Assembly: GCF_900078365.1 (NCBI RefSeq)
Contig: NZ_LT598653.1
Location: 3,286,001 to 3,350,000, forward strand
Length of the DNA: 64,000 nucleotides
Origin: an uncultured Sphingopyxis sp.
Lineage (GTDB): Bacteria > Pseudomonadota > Alphaproteobacteria > Sphingomonadales > Sphingomonadaceae
Reading direction: 5' to 3'
In this document: piece by piece, positions 59,552 to 64,000 of the stretch
How positions within the stretch are numbered: position 1 is the stretch's first letter
Layout: each line of letters opens with the position of its first letter
The notes under the pieces: generated by a model
The model's input: the letters and a program-made list of their open reading frames with translations, nothing else
What the model was told of the DNA's origin: nothing
Database searches by the model: none
Position numbers and translations under genes: made by a program

Positions 59552-60703
59552 TCAGTTTCCGCGCGTGTCGATCGTGGCTTCCATCGACAGCCCGACGCGC
59601 AGCGGATGCTCTTTGAGCTGCTTCGGATCGAGCGCGATGCGCACCGGCAGGCGCTGGACGACCTTCACCCAGTTGCCCGTCGCGTTCTGCGCCGGGATCA
59701 GCGAGAAGGCCGCGCCGGTGCCGCCGGCGATGCCGATCACCTTGCCGCGATAGACGACGTCGCCGCCATAATAGTCCGAGGTCAGCTCGACTGGCTGGCC
59801 GATCCGGATATCGCCGAACTGGCTCTCCTTGAAATTGGCATCGACATAGGCGGTGGCGATGGGGACGATGACCATGATCGGTGCGCCCGCCGCGATCCGC
59901 TGGCCGACCTGCACCTGCCGGTTGGTGACGATGCCGTCGACCGGCGCGCGCAGCACGGTGCGCGCGAGATCGAGCCGCGCCTTTTCGAGCCGCGCTTCGG
60001 CGGCGGCGACATCAGGCGCGGTGTCGATCGTCGTGCCGCGCACCACCGCTTCGGCGGCGCCGAGATCGCCGCTCGCCGATCCGCGCGTCGCTTCGGCCGA
60101 GGCGATGCCCGCGGCGGCGAGGTCGCGCGCCGCGCTCGCCGAGGCCAACGCCGCGCGCGCCGCGGTCAATTCCTCGCCCGACACCGCGCCGGTGCCCGCG
60201 ATGCTTTCGCGCCGCGCCAGTTCGGCGCGCGCGCGTTCGACCGTCGCATTCGCGTCGCGCAGCCGCGCCCTGGCTTGCGCAATCTCCGCGCCGCGCGCCG
60301 CGACGCGCGCGCGCGCGGCGTCGGCATTGGCGTCGGCCTGGCCGTAACGCTGACGCGCAAGGCGGAGCGCCGCTTCGGCGTCGGCGACGGCGATCCGCTG
60401 ATCGGCGTCGTCGAGGATGACGAGGATGTCTCCCTTCTTCACCGCCTGCGTGCCGCTGACGCGCACTTCCTTGACCGGGCCCGAGACGAGCGCGGTCACC
60501 TGCGCCGAATCGGCACCGACATAGGCGTTGTCGGTGTGGACGCGCCCCGCTTGGGTCAGGAAATACCAGAGGCCCCACAGCGCCGCGACCGCCACGACCG
60601 TGATCGCGAGGATGCGCAGCAGCTTCTTGCGTTTCTCGCCATTGGTTTCGGCGGCGTCGATTTCGGGAGCGCCCGTTTCGGCGGCAGCCGTTTCGTCGGC
60701 CAT
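59552..60703 (-). CDS. HlyD/EmrA-type membrane fusion protein
   Basis: A 383-residue adaptor. One membrane helix near residue 30 (LLRILAITVVAVAALWGLWYFL) is followed by a barrel/lipoyl part (DNAYVGADSAQVTALVSGPV), an Ala/Arg-rich coiled coil of about 120 residues and the second lipoyl half (LRAPVDGIVTNRQVQVGQRI). It links the EmrB-like pump to the outer-membrane channel. The ATG at 60703 has AGGAG seven bases upstream; the adjacent ATG at 60706 is an alternative. Confidence 0.92.
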   Translation of the reverse strand: MADETAAAETGAPEIDAAETNGEKRKKLLRILAITVVAVAALWGLWYFLTQAGRVHTDNAYVGADSAQVTALVSGPVKEVRVSGTQAVKKGDILVILDDADQRIAVADAEAALRLARQRYGQADANADAARARVAARGAEIAQARARLRDANATVERARAELARRESIAGTGAVSGEELTAARAALASASAARDLAAAGIASAEATRGSASGDLGAAEAVVRGTTIDTAPDVAAAEARLEKARLDLARTVLRAPVDGIVTNRQVQVGQRIAAGAPIMVIVPIATAYVDANFKESQFGDIRIGQPVELTSDYYGGDVVYRGKVIGIAGGTGAAFSLIPAQNATGNWVKVVQRLPVRIALDPKQLKEHPLRVGLSMEATIDTRGN

Positions 60704-62130
60704 CATTCGTCTCCTGTTGGATTGCTGGCCCGATATCCGCCGCCGAGCGCGCGGATCAGGGCGATGTCGAGGGAAAGCTGCCGCGCTTCGAGCTCGGCCA
60801 CCGCGCGGTCGAGCGCGACCATGCTGTCCTCGGCGGTGAGCTGGACGATCTGGTTGGAGAGGCCCGCGCGATAGCGCAGCCCGGCGAGTTTCGAGGCTTC
60901 GGCGGCGGCGGCCAGCGCCTCGCGGCGCCCGGCGAGCTGGCGCGCCGTCGCGGCACGGCTGGCGACGATGTCGGCGACATCGCGCAGCGCCCCGATCAGC
61001 GTGCGGTCATAGGTCGCGACCGCTGCGTCATAATCGGCGCGCGACCCGCGATAGCGCCCCTGCAGCCGCCCGCCCTCGAATATCGGCAGGCTGATCGCGG
61101 CGCCGCCATTGCCATATTCGGACCCCGACTTGAACAGGTTCGACAGCCCGAGCGACTGGAGCCCGACGAGCGCCGACAGGCTGATATTGGGATAGAAATC
61201 GGCGCGCGCGACGTCGATGCGCTTTGCTGCCGCTTCGGTCCGCAGGCGCGCCGCGACGATGTCGGGGCGGCGGCCGATGAGGTCGATACCCGCCGCGGCG
61301 GGCAGGCCGAGCGCGGCGCGCGCCATGTGCGGGCGCTCGATCGACAGGCCGCGATCGGGCCCGGCGCCGAGCAGCGCGGCGAGCCGGTTGCGCGTCGTCG
61401 CGATCGCCTCCTCGAGCGCGACGACGTCCGCGCGCGATGAGGCGGCGCGGCTTTCGGCCTGGCGCTGGCTCGCCTGATTCTCGAGCCCCGCGCGGGCGCG
61501 CTCGCCCGACAGGTCGGCGCTCGCGGTACGGACGCGGACCGCCTCGTTCGCAACGTCGAGCGCCCGGTAATAGCCGTCGAGATCCACATAAGCGGCCGCG
61601 ATTCCCGTGGTCAGCATCAGCCGCGCCTGCGCCGCGTCGACGCGCGCCGCCTCGGCCTCCGACGTCGCCGCGGCGAGCGCGGCACGGTTGCGGCCCCACA
61701 GGTCGAGATCGAAGCCGAAGGTCGCGGCGACATGCCCCGTGTCCTGAATGCCGTCGGGAACGAACTCGGGCGGAATGCCCATATTCTTGCTTTGCTGAAC
61801 GCCGCCGGCGCTCGCCTCGGCCCCGACGCGCGGCAGCAGCGCCGCGCCGGCCTGCTGCGCCATCGCCTCGGCGGCGCGCACGCGCGCGGCGGCGATCGCG
61901 ACGTCGGGCGATCCTTTCAGCCCCTCGGCGATCAGCGCGTCGAGCTGCGCGTCGCCGAAGCCCTGCCACCAGCCTTCGACGGGCCATTCGCCGTTCGCAT
62001 CGGCGAAGCTCGCCGCCGTCCCGAACGAATCGGCCGCTGCCGGCGCAGGTTTCGGACCGAGGTCGGGAACGCTTGCGCAGCCGGCCAAAAGGGCGAAAAC
62101 CGCGGTTGTAAGAATTAATGATCGGGGCAT
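60703..62130 (-). CDS. Outer-membrane efflux lipoprotein (NodT/OprM family)
   Basis: A 475-residue TolC-like channel. The signal peptide ends in a lipobox LLAGC with Cys18. Two OEP repeats follow, with GWWQGFGDAQLDALIAEGL, LPRVGAEASAG, DLWGRNRAALAAA and the second-repeat LIGRRPDIVAARLRTEAAAKR and YPNISLSA. Its stop overlaps the emrA-like start. It is the first gene of the efflux operon and has the TetR operator 11 bp before its ATG. Confidence 0.92.
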   Translation of the reverse strand: MPRSLILTTAVFALLAGCASVPDLGPKPAPAAADSFGTAASFADANGEWPVEGWWQGFGDAQLDALIAEGLKGSPDVAIAAARVRAAEAMAQQAGAALLPRVGAEASAGGVQQSKNMGIPPEFVPDGIQDTGHVAATFGFDLDLWGRNRAALAAATSEAEAARVDAAQARLMLTTGIAAAYVDLDGYYRALDVANEAVRVRTASADLSGERARAGLENQASQRQAESRAASSRADVVALEEAIATTRNRLAALLGAGPDRGLSIERPHMARAALGLPAAAGIDLIGRRPDIVAARLRTEAAAKRIDVARADFYPNISLSALVGLQSLGLSNLFKSGSEYGNGGAAISLPIFEGGRLQGRYRGSRADYDAAVATYDRTLIGALRDVADIVASRAATARQLAGRREALAAAAEASKLAGLRYRAGLSNQIVQLTAEDSMVALDRAVAELEARQLSLDIALIRALGGGYRASNPTGDE

Positions 62131-62140
62131 GGCTTCCAAC

Positions 62141-62156
62141 GATACTAGCTGGTATC
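62141..62156. promoter_or_regulatory. TetR operator O1 of the efflux operon
   Basis: GATACTAGCTGGTATC is palindromic apart from one central T/G pair and lies 11 bp before the outer-membrane channel gene. It recurs inverted at 62198-62213 in the start of the tetR gene. Confidence 0.7.
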
Positions 62157-62183
62157 ATGCGCCAATGAACTTCGGAGGCCGCC

Positions 62184-62828
62184 TTGTCAATCGAAATGAT
62201 ACCAGCTAGTACGCCTGCTCTCGACGACGCGGCCGCGGCGCGCCGCAAGGCGTTCGTCGACGCGGCGCGCGAGCTGTTCTTCGCGAACGGCTATGCGGGC
62301 ACGACGATGTCGTCGATCGCAAGCAAGGTCGGCGGGTCGAAGACGACGCTGTGGACCTATTTCCCGTCCAAGGAGGAATTGTTCGAAGCGGTGGTCGACG
62401 ACATCGTCGAGCAATATGGGCAGGCGCTGGCGATCGACCTGCCGCTCGATGAACCCGTTCCCGACGTGCTGCGACGCTTCGGCAACCTGTTGATGACCAA
62501 GCTGACCGCGACGCCGATCCTGTCGCTTTTTCGTCTCGTCGTCGGCGAGGCCGAGCGTTTCCCGCACCTTGCCGAGACCTTCTACGAACGCGGCCCGCGC
62601 CGGGGAAAGGCGCGCGCGGCCGAATGGGTGGGCGAAAAGATGGTGCGCGGCGAGCTGAGGATGGGCGATCCGATGCGCGCGGTCCAGCAGTTCACCGGGC
62701 TTTGCCAGTCGGGTCTCTATCAGTTCGCGATGCTCAACCTGCCCGAAAGCCGCGACCTCGCGCGCCTGCAGGACGATGTCGACGCCGCGGTCGACAGCTT
62801 CTATCGCGCGTGGAAGCCCGACGCCTGA
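62184..62828 (+). CDS. TetR family regulator of the efflux operon
   Basis: A 214-residue regulator. The helix-turn-helix spans AARELFFANGYAGTTMSSIASKVGGSKTTLWTYFPSKEELF in about residues 30-70, followed by a C-terminal ligand domain. The TTG at 62184 has CGGAGG five bases upstream; an ATG at 62196 has none at normal distance. With the TTG start, codons 5-10 contain the second operator. It probably represses itself and the divergent efflux operon, with release by exported drugs. Confidence 0.87.
   Translation: MSIEMIPASTPALDDAAAARRKAFVDAARELFFANGYAGTTMSSIASKVGGSKTTLWTYFPSKEELFEAVVDDIVEQYGQALAIDLPLDEPVPDVLRRFGNLLMTKLTATPILSLFRLVVGEAERFPHLAETFYERGPRRGKARAAEWVGEKMVRGELRMGDPMRAVQQFTGLCQSGLYQFAMLNLPESRDLARLQDDVDAAVDSFYRAWKPDA
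62198..62213. promoter_or_regulatory. TetR operator O2, inside the first codons of tetR
   Basis: GATACCAGCTAGTACG is the reverse complement of O1 with two changes at one end. The 57-bp separation of the two sites spans the whole divergent promoter. Confidence 0.65.
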
Positions 62829-62899
62829 CTTGCTCGATGGACCGCGCCGTGCAATAGGCGCCGCCCCGCAAGGGATCCCCATCGCCACAGGAGCATGTC

Positions 62900-64000
62900 A
62901 TGGACAAGGCGGCCGCGAGCGCGCTCGGCCTCGATTTCGGCACGACGAACAGCGTCGTCGCGCTCGCCGACGGGCGCGGCGGCACCGAGCTCGTCGCGTT
63001 CGGCGATGCCGGCGACGCGGTATTCCGCTCGGCGCTCTGCTTCTGGGAAGAGGAGCGCGGCTGGAACGGGATCGCGCACGAAGCGGGCCCGTGGGCGATC
63101 GAGGAATATCTCCAGTCGCCGCTCGACAGCCGCTTCATCCAGTCGTTCAAGAGCGTCGCGGCGAGCGCGCTGTTCGAGCGCGCGATGATTTTCAACAAGC
63201 CGTTCCGTTTCGAGGATCTGGGGCGGTTGTTCCTCCAGCGCCTGATCGCGCACGCGGGCGGCGCGCTCGACACGCGGCCGCGGCGGATCATCGTCGGGCG
63301 TCCGGTCGAATATGCCGGCGCGCGGCCTGACCCCGAGCTCGCGCGCCGGCGTTACGCCGCGATGCTCGCGGCGTTCGGCACCGAAATCTTCTATGTCCAC
63401 GAGCCGCTCGGCGCCGCGCACAGCTATGCGTCGCGGCTGACCGAGCCCGCGACGATTCTCGTCGCTGACTTCGGCGGCGGGACGACCGACTTCTCGATCG
63501 TCCGCGTCGCCGCGCCCGGAGCCCCGCGCCGCTGCATCCCGCTCGCCTCGTCGGGGATCGGGATCGCCGGCGACCGGTTCGACTATCGCATCGTCGACCG
63601 GCTCGTGCTGCCGCTGCTCGGCAAGGGCAGCCATTATCGCTCCTTCGACAAGATCCTCGAGATCCCCGGCGGCTATTTCGCCGATTTCGGCGACTGGTCG
63701 CGGCTCGCGATGATGCGCAACCGGCGGACGCTCGACGAGATCCGGCGCCTGCAACGCGACGCCGAGCGCCCCGAGCTGATCGGCCGGATGATCGCGCTGA
63801 TCGAGCATGAGCAGGGCTTTCCGCTCTACGACGCGGTGGGCAGGCTCAAGCGCGCGCTGTCGGACAGCGAGCACGCCGAATTTCATTTCGCCGGCGACGG
63901 GATCGAGATCGGTGCCGACGTAAAGCGCGCCGATTTCGAGCGATGGATCGCCGGAGACCTCGCGCGGATCGAAGCTGCGATGGATCAGGCGCTGATACGC
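62900..64000 (+). CDS. Hsp70-like protein (YegD-type), N-terminal part (3' end outside window)
   Basis: The frame is open to the right edge; 367 codons are visible. LGLDFGTTNSVVALADG (residues 9-25) is the actin-like phosphate-1 loop, VADFGGGTTDFSIVRV (about 184-199) the phosphate-2 loop, and IIVGRPVEY matches the connecting segment. It lacks the bulk of DnaK and looks like the short YegD-type Hsp70-like proteins of unknown function. CAGGAG lies six bases before the ATG. Confidence 0.87.
   Translation, partial: MDKAAASALGLDFGTTNSVVALADGRGGTELVAFGDAGDAVFRSALCFWEEERGWNGIAHEAGPWAIEEYLQSPLDSRFIQSFKSVAASALFERAMIFNKPFRFEDLGRLFLQRLIAHAGGALDTRPRRIIVGRPVEYAGARPDPELARRRYAAMLAAFGTEIFYVHEPLGAAHSYASRLTEPATILVADFGGGTTDFSIVRVAAPGAPRRCIPLASSGIGIAGDRFDYRIVDRLVLPLLGKGSHYRSFDKILEIPGGYFADFGDWSRLAMMRNRRTLDEIRRLQRDAERPELIGRMIALIEHEQGFPLYDAVGRLKRALSDSEHAEFHFAGDGIEIGADVKRADFERWIAGDLARIEAAMDQALIR

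Overview
The window is high-GC chromosomal DNA from an alphaproteobacterium, most likely a sphingomonad of the Sphingopyxis type. The evidence is a carotenoid cluster (crtY, crtI, crtB), two large TonB-dependent receptors, an alphaproteobacterial SspB, a PnuC/NadR-like pair, phytase and SMP-30 genes, and dense intergenic palindromic repeats. The taxonomic call is an inference from gene content; there is no rRNA or tRNA gene in the window. No insertion sequence, integrase, phage gene or CRISPR array was found.

Layout. 1-924: end of an acyl-CoA ligase gene. 1215-7763: pigment and NAD region. A sterol-desaturase-family hydroxylase and a DUF2141 protein face a tightly overlapped operon crtY-crtI-LOG-crtB-pnuC-nadR-like. 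8052-11769: lnt, metK and trmB. 11766-18472: an amidase and an MFS carrier diverge from an alpha/beta hydrolase, a TonB receptor and a TetR regulator, which looks like a nutrient uptake and hydrolysis unit of unknown substrate. 18488-24692: small secreted and membrane proteins, a LysR regulator, a TauE/SafE exporter, a KAS III-like condensing enzyme and a Ca2+/H+ antiporter. 24742-27900 (minus): hisB-hisH-hisA-hisF. 27998-32058: sspB, fumC, gmk and small membrane proteins. 32247-36108 (minus): acyl-CoA dehydrogenase, thiolase, SDR and thioesterase, a fatty-acyl oxidation set. 36375-41949: SMP-30 lactonase, M3 peptidase, NTF2-like protein, SDR and LysR. 42048-43407: an SPFH protein, a ribbon-helix-helix regulator and a small membrane protein behind a 32-bp nested palindrome. 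43795-53272: rpe and a heparinase-family gene, then a TonB receptor and lipoprotein phytase, then purH and a DedA/YqaA-like protein. 53421-57861: a VOC protein, hpd, an ABC-F ATPase and a second VOC protein. 57865-62828: an EmrB/EmrA/TolC-like efflux operon with a divergent TetR and twin operators. 62900-64000: start of an Hsp70-like gene cut by the window edge.

The most striking non-genic feature is the repeat content. Ten copies of one element share a core hairpin whose stem sequence differs between copies while pairing is kept. Three copies of another element contain two back-to-back 9/10-bp hairpins with CCC and GGG loops. Further REP-like palindromes fill most gene junctions, including nearly every junction of the his and fatty-acid operons. 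One repeat supplies the last codons of crtI and another supplies the ribosome-binding region of hisH. Several palindromic operators can be paired with a likely neighbouring regulator, most clearly at metK, the SPFH operon, hpd and the efflux operon.
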